From the IMG/VR virus record IMGVR_UViG_3300006802_000556, positions 1 through 24,188 of that record: 24,188 bases of DNA. One strand, 5' to 3'. Shown piece by piece: positions 1 through 8,376 of the stretch. How positions within the stretch are numbered: position 1 is the first letter of the stretch; every line of letters begins with the position of its first letter. The DNA is from a virus. Position numbers and translations under genes: made by a program. Under the pieces are notes generated by a model, which saw nothing but the letters and a program-made list of their open reading frames with translations, ran no database searches and was not told the origin of the DNA.

Positions 1-1
1 C

Positions 2-232
2 AAAAATGCTGTTCTTTCTGCGCTGAAAGAGAACCCAGACATAAACAAGGCTGAACTGGCAGAGCAGTTAGGTTGCTCTCTCCAAACTGTTTATCGTGCC
101 GCTCAAAAGCCAGCACCAAAAAAACCACGAAACAAACGGCAAGCAGGACATGATCTATATCAGCTGTTCGCGGAATATGATTACCGTAGGCTAACGGTAA
201 AGCAGTGGTTAGCTGAGTTAGAAACGAGCTAA
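2..232 (+). CDS. C-terminal end of an HTH-containing protein (partial, start outside window)
   Basis: An open frame enters from the left edge and ends with TAA at 230-232, giving 76 visible residues. The stretch INKAELAEQLGCSLQTVYRA (visible residues about 15-34) has the spacing of a helix-turn-helix: a helix with AELAEQLG, a turn at CS, and a recognition helix QTVYRA. A basic Lys/Pro/Arg linker (PKKPRNKRQ) follows, then a short helical tail with Trp. This suggests a DNA-binding protein such as a regulator or replication-associated protein. Its last 15 bases overlap the end of the terminase gene on the opposite strand, so it closes a plus-strand block that meets the late block tail to tail. 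The true N-terminus and family cannot be seen. Confidence 0.65.
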   Translation, partial: KNAVLSALKENPDINKAELAEQLGCSLQTVYRAAQKPAPKKPRNKRQAGHDLYQLFAEYDYRRLTVKQWLAELETS

Positions 233-1660
233 CTGCGTTCCACTATTAAAGCTGTAGCTACGCGAAGCGTTGACCCGTGTAGGAATAAGCTTGCTGTCCC
301 CTATCATCAGAACATCACCACGCAGTCCATCTACAGCGCCAGCTGTGGCGTCAATGGTGTCGTCCTTTCTTCCGTTGGGAAAATCGTTCAGCTCACTAAA
401 GAACTTGCTAGGGATATCTGCGTGAACGAAAAAGCGTCTGCTGTTTACCAAAGGCTCTAGTGAGGTAGCTATAAATTCCGTTTTGTTCCGCGACCTTGCT
501 TCGCTCCGTATGTGAAGCCACTGGTTGATCTTCTTGGCAGCTATCTTCAGTTCAGTGTGTAAGGTTGGGTTAACGGATTTTTCTACGGTTACGCGCCCTA
601 TACCCAGTTCACGGCACACACGCACGATCTCGTTACATTGTGGCGCAAAGCCATCGTATTCGCTTACGGCTGGCAGAACGACGAGCCTGTGTAGGTAGAC
701 GTTGTTATGCTCGTCCTTGTACACCACAGCAAACACGCTGCTATCACGACCTTTTAACCCAGTCGCTGGGTCCCAATAAGCTGCGCTATCTACGATACGC
801 TGATTGTTCAAACGGACTTCCCATCCGTTCTCTCTGTCAGTTGGGCCATACACCTTGTGCGTCTGTAGCTCTGACTTGTAGGGCACGCACATGCTTGTAT
901 CTATCAAGCTCTGCGTTGGGCTGTCTGGTATCAGCAGATATTGGCTGTTCCATTTCCATGCTGGGTTCTGGCGCTGATAGCGTTTGCTCCAGTCGTCCGT
1001 AAATTCACCCTTTGGATGATTGGGCCAAACATGGTCTGTCCAGGGGATCCGCAGCGTTGGATAGCCAAGCTCTTGTAGGTGCGTGTAGATGCTGTCTATG
1101 GCATGAGGCGTGCCTATGTAGGTGCGCTTGTCCGCTATGCTCATGAACTCAGCTAGTGCGCTGCGTAGATCAGTCCGCTGCCGCTCCGTCATGCTGTTTT
1201 TGTCAGTTTCTAGATCGTCCACAATCATCAGATCACTGTGCTGACCTATGAAGTCGCTTTCCACACTTGAGCACGTGACGCTTGGGTTTAGCTGGTGGCG
1301 TTCTCTGTCTATGAAAAACAGGGTGTCAGTCCATTTGCCGTTGCCACGCAAACTGGCTGTCAGTGGATTGCTCTCAATAACTTTTTTGATAAATCGTGCG
1401 TTGCGTTCAGCTAGCTCACGCTTGGCACTCATAATCATAATTGTAGAGTTAGGGTCTTTGAGCAGCGTGTAGACCACATACAAGCTAACTAGGTGGCTTT
1501 TGCCAGCCCCTCTGAAAATCTGAAGCAGCCTGTCCGTTTCGTGTGCTGTGTCTTCCAGCCACTTTATGATGCGCAGATGAAGCTCTGGCGTATCAAACTG
1601 GTCGATAACATTTTGGAGTTCTACGAAGGTGGCGAAGTCTATGTCGTCAACTATCGCCAC
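218..1660 (-). CDS. terL: terminase large subunit (DNA-packaging ATPase/nuclease)
   Basis: A 480-residue packaging motor protein that pumps DNA into the prohead and cuts concatemers. Visible ATPase motifs are a Walker A-like FRGAGKS (residues 49-55) and a Walker B LMIVDD (144-149) followed by Glu151. The C-terminal RNase H-like nuclease shows AYWDPATG (D297), the strand TVEKS (E360) and KDDTIDA (432-438), the usual acidic cluster. It is shorter than T7 gp19 (about 586 residues), mostly at the N-terminus. The start is GTG at 1660: an in-frame TAG at 1676-1678 prevents longer forms, no good Shine-Dalgarno is seen, and the start lies inside the end of the preceding gene by 14 nt, so translational coupling is likely. 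Last gene of the late block, as in T7. Confidence 0.93.
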   Translation of the reverse strand: MAIVDDIDFATFVELQNVIDQFDTPELHLRIIKWLEDTAHETDRLLQIFRGAGKSHLVSLYVVYTLLKDPNSTIMIMSAKRELAERNARFIKKVIESNPLTASLRGNGKWTDTLFFIDRERHQLNPSVTCSSVESDFIGQHSDLMIVDDLETDKNSMTERQRTDLRSALAEFMSIADKRTYIGTPHAIDSIYTHLQELGYPTLRIPWTDHVWPNHPKGEFTDDWSKRYQRQNPAWKWNSQYLLIPDSPTQSLIDTSMCVPYKSELQTHKVYGPTDRENGWEVRLNNQRIVDSAAYWDPATGLKGRDSSVFAVVYKDEHNNVYLHRLVVLPAVSEYDGFAPQCNEIVRVCRELGIGRVTVEKSVNPTLHTELKIAAKKINQWLHIRSEARSRNKTEFIATSLEPLVNSRRFFVHADIPSKFFSELNDFPNGRKDDTIDATAGAVDGLRGDVLMIGDSKLIPTRVNASRSYSFNSGTQLARF

Positions 1661-1988
1661 GGCTGTTTTTTCGTTCTAGGACTTCAGCAAGAAGCTCTTC
1701 CAAGCGTTTCTGGTTTTGTAGCTCATCGCCACCAAACGTCTCTCGTCCTAGCTCACCCTTCTTCATCCTAGCAATGCGCTCTAAAACCTTACATTGCTCT
1801 AACACGGCCTGTGCGTGGTGTTTCTGCCAAACTTGCTTGGCAATTGCGTCCTTTGCGTGCCAGCCAAAATCAGGCATTTTTTCGTTCATGAGTTGCTGTG
1901 TTCTGAGTAGCGCAGCGTCCCATGCGTTTTCACCTATTTGTCTGATTGTATCTCTATCAACCTCATCAACATCCATTCTATGAACCAT
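1647..1988 (-). CDS. probable terminase small subunit
   Basis: A 113-residue, charged, largely helical protein lying between the tail fibre and terL, the position of T7 gene 18 (small terminase). The middle (about residues 25-75) is helix-rich with Trp, Lys and His; the C-terminus is Glu/Arg-rich. I see no diagnostic motif, so the name rests on position, size and the 14-nt overlap with terL. An AGGAAGGA purine run lies about 12 nt before the ATG at 1988; an in-frame ATG at 1976 is an alternative start. The role would be recognition of packaging-start DNA and regulation of the large subunit. Confidence 0.6.
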   Translation of the reverse strand: MVHRMDVDEVDRDTIRQIGENAWDAALLRTQQLMNEKMPDFGWHAKDAIAKQVWQKHHAQAVLEQCKVLERIARMKKGELGRETFGGDELQNQKRLEELLAEVLERKNSRGDS

Positions 1989-2004
1989 CGTTCAACATTC
2001 CTTC

Positions 2005-3873
2005 CTACGTGAGTATGATTTCGACTAACTCCTTTGTGTCAGTTGTCTTGTCGTGTATCGCTTTGCCAATCACAGAGAACGGGTTTGCCTTTTCGCCCTC
2101 TGCTCCCATTGCCACGCCATGCTCATCGCTAAGCACGATCAGCTGACCCTTGTGTAAAGGCCCCTTGAGCTTAACGGGAACGCGGCCTTTCAGTGCTACT
2201 GGATAGCCTTTGGCGCCAGCGTTTAGCAAAAATCCTGGGGCTGTGCTTATCACTCCAAAGACATCCTCAGCGACTGAACAAAGCGTAATTTCCTTATCGC
2301 CACCAATCATCACTACATCGCCAGCCTCCAGTGGACAGTCAGATGCGTATATTTCTGCCAAGTCAGCATATTGCGCTGATGTTGATTGACCAGAAAAATA
2401 GGTACAGGTGAGAGTTGATGTGCTGGGGTTAAACAACAAATCCGCGCCATCATATTTCAGTGCGGTTAAGGCACCGCTAGTTGTGGCAGCGAAATACAGA
2501 TTGAAATTTGTGTTTGTGGTGTTGTCCTGCGTAACAGTCGCGCCAGCTGCTGCCCAGCTTAGATTGCCAGCAGCATCGCTCACCAGCGCATATCCGCTTA
2601 CGTTGGCATCCGCGTCTGGAAGCGTCCAAACCACATTGCTGGAAACCACTGCGGGAGATTGGAATGCGACATAATTGCTAGTGTCACTATCCGCAAATCT
2701 AAGGTCGCCCTGTGCGTCTAATTGGACATTGCCTTTGAACTGACTTAGCGCAGTCCCAGTTGCGTTAGAAACCTCTAGCGCATCTATTCCGTTAACACGG
2801 ACATAGACTTTTTCTAAATTGCCAGCACGTTCTGTTTCAACGCTTGTGTTGCCGTCAGTGTCTGCGATTGTTTTGCCGTCCAGTGTGCCAGCACTAGCTG
2901 CCGCAGACGCTGCGCTCGCTGCCGCCTTAGCAGCGTAATGAAGAGCACTGTAGCCTGTGGTGACGGCATCGCTCAGTGTGTACTGGCTATCCTCAGCGTT
3001 TATGGCAAGTTTCTGCGCATCGTCCCTATAATCTTCTGATGAGTCACGAGCCGCCTCGCTAAGGGCTTGCGCTGCTTCGCTAGCTGCTTGCGCTGCTTCG
3101 CTAGCAATGCGGGCTGTATCACTATCTGCTGCTGACGCAGCAGCGTTCGTTTCAGACGTTGCTGCTGCTCCTTCGCTTGCGGCTGCGGCGGCGGCGCTAG
3201 CAGATGCTGCGCTCGCGCTCGCTGCTGCCGCTACAGCATCAACAACAAGCTCTAAATTTCCTGCGCTAACATCAGCAGCTACACTTGCGCCAGATGTGTG
3301 CGCTGCTTTGACGATATAGATGTTGTCGTTAGCGGTATCTTTAACTACGTCGTTTTGATCGTAGGCCGTTCCAGTTACCCAATCGCCCTGCCACTCGCCA
3401 AAATTTTGATTTGCGATAATGTCGCCAGACGTATCAAAAGCTAGGTATTTTCCAGCACGGTCATCAGTTAAGGGTATTTCCAAACTGCCGCCTGTGTCTG
3501 TTGTGTCTAGTCTGACGCTGCGTTGCCGTTCAGCATCAAGCTCACCAACAAGGCTTATCACCTTATCAAACTCAGTGTTTATGTCCGTTGCGCGGAAAAC
3601 ACCGCTTGTTGTGAAGCTTGTAGTGCGTTCAATAGGACGACTGCTTACAATTGTGATAATTGCGTTGCTGCTTGGGGCTGATAGAAACTCAATCTCGCCG
3701 CCAGCATTTTCGCCAACTCCACTTACGGTGTAATGCGTGGCGATGGTTTGAAGTGTCTGATCTACATATACCTTCAAATCGTCTTCATCAAAGATTTCGT
3801 AGTCATACGAAAAAGTGGTGAGAACGCCATTTGCTGTGTATTGGTTTCTCCGTAATGTGTTGCTTATGGTCAT
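2005..3873 (-). CDS. T7-type tail fibre with C-terminal peptidase G2-like domain
   Basis: A 622-residue receptor-binding fibre. Residues 1 to about 150 match the T7 gp17 N-terminal tail-attachment type (RRNQYTANGVLTTFSYDYE, then RATDINTEFDKVISLVGELD). Residues of roughly 210-330 are an Ala/Ser-rich heptad region (repeated ASEAAQA) expected to form a trimeric coiled coil. After a beta-rich stretch (Asn/Thr/Asp-rich), residues 502-622 open with YADLAEIYASDCPLEAGDVV and contain a GVIST...GYPVALKGRVPVK core, as in peptidase_G2-type intramolecular-chaperone domains that can cleave themselves off. There is no obvious host-binding tip beyond it. Start ATG at 3873 with AAGGGAT, directly downstream of a late-promoter-like element. 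Confidence 0.88.
   Translation of the reverse strand: MTISNTLRRNQYTANGVLTTFSYDYEIFDEDDLKVYVDQTLQTIATHYTVSGVGENAGGEIEFLSAPSSNAIITIVSSRPIERTTSFTTSGVFRATDINTEFDKVISLVGELDAERQRSVRLDTTDTGGSLEIPLTDDRAGKYLAFDTSGDIIANQNFGEWQGDWVTGTAYDQNDVVKDTANDNIYIVKAAHTSGASVAADVSAGNLELVVDAVAAAASASAASASAAAAAASEGAAATSETNAAASAADSDTARIASEAAQAASEAAQALSEAARDSSEDYRDDAQKLAINAEDSQYTLSDAVTTGYSALHYAAKAAASAASAAASAGTLDGKTIADTDGNTSVETERAGNLEKVYVRVNGIDALEVSNATGTALSQFKGNVQLDAQGDLRFADSDTSNYVAFQSPAVVSSNVVWTLPDADANVSGYALVSDAAGNLSWAAAGATVTQDNTTNTNFNLYFAATTSGALTALKYDGADLLFNPSTSTLTCTYFSGQSTSAQYADLAEIYASDCPLEAGDVVMIGGDKEITLCSVAEDVFGVISTAPGFLLNAGAKGYPVALKGRVPVKLKGPLHKGQLIVLSDEHGVAMGAEGEKANPFSVIGKAIHDKTTDTKELVEIILT
3065..3106. repeat. 21-bp tandem duplication in the fibre coiled coil
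   Basis: Two adjacent 21-bp units (3065-3085 and 3086-3106) differ at one base. On the coding strand they encode one heptad, ASEAAQA, twice. This is a recent duplication that lengthens the coiled-coil shaft by one heptad. Confidence 0.85.
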
Positions 3874-3884
3874 ATTCGTAATCC

Positions 3885-3900
3885 CTTTTATGTATTTATT
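3885..3900 (-). promoter_or_regulatory. late-promoter-like element before the tail fibre
   Basis: Reading on the minus strand: AATAAATACATAAAAG, ending 11 nt before the fibre ATG. The ATAAATAC core (3892-3899) is 18 nt from the start codon and overlaps the stop codon of the gene upstream. Four virion genes share this layout, and no -35 hexamer is recognisable. It resembles the T4 late-promoter core TATAAATA. Confidence 0.65.
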
Positions 3901-6544
3901 GGATTAACGAATTTCTGGTATCCATGATGAACTGACCGTAAGGGTTGAAAGCTTCATTTCCTATGCGCTGCTCACGATCCTTGTTTAGCCTAGCTTGCGC
4001 TTTACGATAGGCATCTGGGTCCATGTATTCTTGTAGGGCATCCGCAAACAGCATTTTATAGAGTGCTTTTGTCTGCCACAGATTTTGTCCTGGCACCTGC
4101 CGCAAGCTCCATTGTGTTAGCTTGCTCATGCGCTTCATAAGCTCTGCTTCCGTGTTGTATTTTGGTTCAACAATTCCAAATTCACCTAACAGTGCCGCAC
4201 CTCCTACACCTATGCTTTCAGCAACAAGGCTAGATGCTGTGTACATGTCCATGAACAACGGACCTATTACGGATTTGAGCGCATTTTTCATTTCTGGTTT
4301 TTCACCTAGAAGCAGACGCGAGAGGTTTTCTCCGCCGCTTTCCATAAAGACATCTGTGAGTAAACCAAACGGTGAGGCCAGCACAAACGCTCGCGTCCAT
4401 AAATCAATGCTGTCTAACGCATACGGTTGTTTTCCAGCTGCCATCTGCTGTGATTGAACGACAACAGCGCCCATGAGTGTTCCCATAGCCGTCAGCTGCG
4501 CAATCGTAGCGACCTTTTGGAACTTGGTTTGTGTATCATCGTAAACAGCGCGACCCAGAACCTTGCGTGTGAACGTCAACGGAAATTGCTTAAACTGTGA
4601 GAGTGTTTTGATGACAGCCTCAGTGTTTGTGCCCGCTTGCGTCATCCAAGCGGCATGCTCCACATCACGCAGTGACGGGCTTATGATTGCTGTTTCTACA
4701 GCATCCTTGAACCATGCTGAAAATCCTTCTCTTAGGGTGCGGTCTTGAATGGCAAAGACATCGAAACGGCCGCGTTCGTCATTCATTTGTTTTGTGAGCG
4801 TTTCCCAGTTTTGCTGAGTAATCTTAAATCGCTCAAGCGATGCCTTGAAACGAACGTCCAACTGATCCCATGTGCGCGAGGCATCGAGCAACCCGCCAAT
4901 CTCTTTTCTAAACAGAGCAGTCACGCCACTGCGCATCATGTCTGTCCAAAGCTCCATGCCGCTTATCTTCATCACGAAGTTCGAAGCATTGCTTACCTTC
5001 CGTTGGACGACATTCATGCTGTGCCAATCATCGAACATCATGAACCTGTCCTGTAGCGCCCCCATCATTCCATCTACGCCTATGTTTAGACGTTGCGCAT
5101 ATTGCCGTGTCTGCTGATCTGTAAATCCACTGACCACGCTATCTATGTTCCGCATGAAGCTGTTGCCATACAGCCGTGTGACAACATTGATCATCACAGG
5201 CACATCCATGATGGCTGTAAGCATGGCACTGCCAAGCTTGCTTGCTACTTCTAATGAACGGCCTGTGCTTAAAACAGATTGAATCCGTAGTCCGTCTGGC
5301 ACTTTGGGGCTTGCTGTAAGGCGATCAAATGTGTTTTGAACCTTGCGCCATTCGCGTGTCTGAAACACGCGCTCGTTGCCCGCTTGGCTCTCACGAATGC
5401 GCTTTTGTATTTCTTGCCAGTTACGCATCCAATCTGGCCCAAGCATCTGCGCTATTGCGATCTGTTTGCTGGCATATTTAATCTGCCCAACAATCGTACC
5501 CATAAAATCGCGTTCGCCAAACGCATTGTTCAATTCGTTCCAGCTAGCGCCGTCTTTAAATTTAATTCGTTCAGTTATGTTTGAGTTCTTACCATTAGCG
5601 TTGACGTTTTCAACTACGGTATCCCAATCTATGTAGCCCTGCGTGTCTTTTAATGAGTTGTAGACTTGCTGCGCTATTTCCTGTCGCTCCATGGGATCAA
5701 TTGCGTTATCCAGCCTATCTGAGAAAAACGAGATAAACTCTGTCTCGCCGTTGTCGCCGCGCTCAGCAATCCAGCCTTTGATACGCTGCCAATTAAAGCT
5801 TGGCATAAGGCTTTTACTAGAATATGGAATTTTTCGCCCAAGCTGATTAAGGCGTAGGTTCATTTGCCCAAGCGCATCGTTGATGATGTCGCTGACAATC
5901 TGCGCTTCCTTGTTCGCGGTAAGATATTTTTTATGGTTAAAATCTGTTTGGTTTCTATGTAGTTCAATAATTAGGTCATCAACAAATTGCCCATCGTTAA
6001 ACAGTCTGGAAACCTTTGCTTCTGGTATGGCGTCGTAAATTCGACCCACAATCAGATTGTTAAAATACTCAGCGAAGACCCCGTTCTGCGCCTCTTCTAG
6101 CGTTAGCCCTATTTTAGTGTTGTCAGCAGGGCGAGTAAGCAAATCGCGTAACGCTTTCACTAGGTCCAAAGCTTTTGGAGCATCGACGTTTTGCGCAGCA
6201 ACTTCTCTGGCGGATGCTAGTACACTTATCACTGCGCTTTCGTTTCGATACGAAGCAATGAACTTACGCTGCTGCTCTTTCACCTCTTGCGTAATGTGCT
6301 TTTCTAATATCGCATCCAAACCCGTGCGTAACGCTCCTACCTTTTTCTCGCTAGATGTGAGTGCGCTATCAACTTGCCTTACAGCAGAAATGTCGACTTG
6401 ATCCCATCTTGAAACACCAATGTTATCCAGCGCCTTTTGCCAGCGCCCAATAAGGTTAGTTACATCGTCCCACTGCGGCTTTTTCTGCGAGTAATTAAAT
6501 GTATCTAAAACCTTGTAAAATTCTGCTCTACAGTCTCGCGCCAT
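3896..6544 (-). CDS. large internal virion/ejection protein (gp16-like region, C-terminal part)
   Basis: An 882-residue protein between the 606-residue ejection protein and the fibre, where T7 places gene 16. It is mostly helical and charged with long amphipathic stretches. Hydrophobic or small-residue segments occur near residues 700-725 (TAMGTLMGAVVVQ) and 780-800 (IGVGGAALLGEFG), as expected of proteins that form a channel through the cell envelope during DNA ejection. The last 60 residues, with MDPDAYRKAQARLNKDREQR and NPYG, look like a conserved virion-protein tail. No lysozyme or transglycosylase motif was seen. It begins 3 nt after the preceding gene, so they are cotranslated. The gp15/gp16 label is by position. 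Confidence 0.75.
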   Translation of the reverse strand: MARDCRAEFYKVLDTFNYSQKKPQWDDVTNLIGRWQKALDNIGVSRWDQVDISAVRQVDSALTSSEKKVGALRTGLDAILEKHITQEVKEQQRKFIASYRNESAVISVLASAREVAAQNVDAPKALDLVKALRDLLTRPADNTKIGLTLEEAQNGVFAEYFNNLIVGRIYDAIPEAKVSRLFNDGQFVDDLIIELHRNQTDFNHKKYLTANKEAQIVSDIINDALGQMNLRLNQLGRKIPYSSKSLMPSFNWQRIKGWIAERGDNGETEFISFFSDRLDNAIDPMERQEIAQQVYNSLKDTQGYIDWDTVVENVNANGKNSNITERIKFKDGASWNELNNAFGERDFMGTIVGQIKYASKQIAIAQMLGPDWMRNWQEIQKRIRESQAGNERVFQTREWRKVQNTFDRLTASPKVPDGLRIQSVLSTGRSLEVASKLGSAMLTAIMDVPVMINVVTRLYGNSFMRNIDSVVSGFTDQQTRQYAQRLNIGVDGMMGALQDRFMMFDDWHSMNVVQRKVSNASNFVMKISGMELWTDMMRSGVTALFRKEIGGLLDASRTWDQLDVRFKASLERFKITQQNWETLTKQMNDERGRFDVFAIQDRTLREGFSAWFKDAVETAIISPSLRDVEHAAWMTQAGTNTEAVIKTLSQFKQFPLTFTRKVLGRAVYDDTQTKFQKVATIAQLTAMGTLMGAVVVQSQQMAAGKQPYALDSIDLWTRAFVLASPFGLLTDVFMESGGENLSRLLLGEKPEMKNALKSVIGPLFMDMYTASSLVAESIGVGGAALLGEFGIVEPKYNTEAELMKRMSKLTQWSLRQVPGQNLWQTKALYKMLFADALQEYMDPDAYRKAQARLNKDREQRIGNEAFNPYGQFIMDTRNSLIQ

Positions 6545-6547
6545 TGA

Positions 6548-8368
6548 TTACCCTAACAAACACACATACGCAGCGCGGAGTGCTTCTTTTTGACCATTGA
6601 GGTCATTAGCTGCCAATTCCGCTTCGTCCAGTAGACTGTGTAAAGTCCTATCTTCTGGAGAAATCCGCGTTCTTAAATTATCTATCATTTCTCGCATATC
6701 ATCCGCTGTGTTTACTGCCGCAACCATGTTGTCAGCAGCCTCGCTTACATCAGCAGCTGAATGCGTGTCGTATAGCGACCTAATGTCGTCCCATGCTTTT
6801 GCGAGGGTATCAAAATGGCTTGTCGCGACCTGTTCTGGTGCGTCAGTTCTTCTAACCGTTTCGTTGTCCAAAACAGCAGCTATTTTTGCTTGATCTGATT
6901 GGGACAACAGACCGTTAAAAAATTCATCGAGCTTATCGCGTTTTACAGATACGGTGCCTTCAACACCGTCGCTTATCTTGAACGTGATTTCATCCAGCGA
7001 TTTGTTTCTTCCTAGCGTTTCGAGGATTTCAGATTTTGCCCTAGCTAATGCTATTGTGGTCCCTTCGAAATTCGCTGCGCCTTGCTGTGGCGCTGAATCG
7101 AAAACAACGAAACGATCCTCGCTTACATTATCTGGCACCATGTCGCGCGACGGCAAAACGCGGACATATTCTTTATCTACAGTGTCGAGAAGAATGTTAG
7201 GGTCGATGATAGCGTTCTGGTTATTGGCTTTGTCCCAGATCGCTCCAACCTTGGTATCAAGGTCGAGCAGATTGCTTGCTTTATTTTCGCCTGCTAGCTC
7301 GTCGAAAATTTCCCTGTACCATTTAGACGCGACTAAACGATCCATTCTCGCGTTGCGTGTTAGCTTGCTGAGCGCGACGAACTGCTCTCGCGTCAGCGTT
7401 GATGCAAGATCGAAAAGGATTTGCTTTTTAGCTGTATCGTCCGCAGCCGCTTTGATGCGCTCGTTAGTGGTTTTTGCCACGGCTGCTAGATCAATGGGTT
7501 CTGCTGCGACTGCTTGGCTTGGCTGAGGTGTTGGAGGTTGCTCAGCAGATGATATGGCTTCCGTAGCTGTCGACGCGGGCAATGGCTCGTTAGCTGCCGC
7601 ATCTGCCGTTCGCGATGGTGCTGGCTCAACGGTAGGCGTTGCTCCATCTGTTGCGACCAATGGCGCTTGTGCTGCGTTGTCTGTTGATAACGGTTGGGTA
7701 GGCGACGCATCTGCTACAGGTTCAGTCTCAGGTGATTTGCGCTTGAGACGACGCCCAAGCACATTGCCAGCTCCGCCAAAAAGAAAGCCTAAGCCCGCAG
7801 ATACACCAAGATTCTGTGCGATTTCACTCGCGCCAAATTTTTCTTGGTAAACGTCTGCTGCTGCTGAGCGTAAAGGGGTCAAAGCAGTTTCAACAGCAAG
7901 GTTGCTAAGCGCACCGTATGTTGCTGCTGCCAATATTCTGCTGCCTGTTACTCGTAGCAGCGTGACACCCACGCCAGCTGGCAACGCGACCCAATTTACA
8001 GGATCCAAAAACCCTACGCCCATGCCACCTATAAACCCACCTAATTCCCCTAGCCCTGTGGTGCGTTCATGTAGGCGAGCAAATTCGTCATTGTCGTCAT
8101 GCCGCTGCGCCATGTTTTGCGCCCAATCCCATGTGAGGTCTGGGCGATATTTTAATTTAGGTCTCCAGTACGGGCTGTTTTTCCAATCGTCTTCGCTGAT
8201 GGTTGGATCAGATGTGAATTGCTGCGCGTAATCCCGCACTAGATTAAATGAAAGGTCCTGGACACCTTCCTCCGCACCCAGTCCAATGCCGCCAAAGAAA
8301 CCAATCTTTTCTGCCTGTGCTTGCGGAATAGCGAACGGATTTAAATTGTAAAGATCAAGCGTGCTCAT
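6548..8368 (-). CDS. internal virion/ejection protein (gp16-like region, N-terminal part)
   Basis: A 606-residue protein in the ejection-protein cluster. Residues of about 100-205 contain two Gly/Ala-rich hydrophobic stretches (LGGFIGGMGVGFLDPVNWVA and LGVSAGLGFLFGGAGNVLG), each suited to membrane insertion. A Pro/Ala/Thr-rich, low-complexity linker covers roughly residues 215-290. The remainder is charged and helical. T7 gp16 is a single chain of about 1,300 residues; here the same place is occupied by this gene plus the 882-residue gene. The N-terminus lacks the transglycosylase domain known from T7 gp16. Spacing is 8 nt from the upstream gene and 3 nt to the downstream one. Confidence 0.72.
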   Translation of the reverse strand: MSTLDLYNLNPFAIPQAQAEKIGFFGGIGLGAEEGVQDLSFNLVRDYAQQFTSDPTISEDDWKNSPYWRPKLKYRPDLTWDWAQNMAQRHDDNDEFARLHERTTGLGELGGFIGGMGVGFLDPVNWVALPAGVGVTLLRVTGSRILAAATYGALSNLAVETALTPLRSAAADVYQEKFGASEIAQNLGVSAGLGFLFGGAGNVLGRRLKRKSPETEPVADASPTQPLSTDNAAQAPLVATDGATPTVEPAPSRTADAAANEPLPASTATEAISSAEQPPTPQPSQAVAAEPIDLAAVAKTTNERIKAAADDTAKKQILFDLASTLTREQFVALSKLTRNARMDRLVASKWYREIFDELAGENKASNLLDLDTKVGAIWDKANNQNAIIDPNILLDTVDKEYVRVLPSRDMVPDNVSEDRFVVFDSAPQQGAANFEGTTIALARAKSEILETLGRNKSLDEITFKISDGVEGTVSVKRDKLDEFFNGLLSQSDQAKIAAVLDNETVRRTDAPEQVATSHFDTLAKAWDDIRSLYDTHSAADVSEAADNMVAAVNTADDMREMIDNLRTRISPEDRTLHSLLDEAELAANDLNGQKEALRAAYVCLLG

Positions 8369-8376
8369 TCATGTAG

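Noticed and set aside
6954-7526. 190-codon open frame on the plus strand inside the 606-residue ejection protein
   Set aside because: Ser/Leu/Arg-rich translation typical of the reverse strand of a real gene, no ribosome-binding site, and the minus-strand frame is well supported by operon structure.
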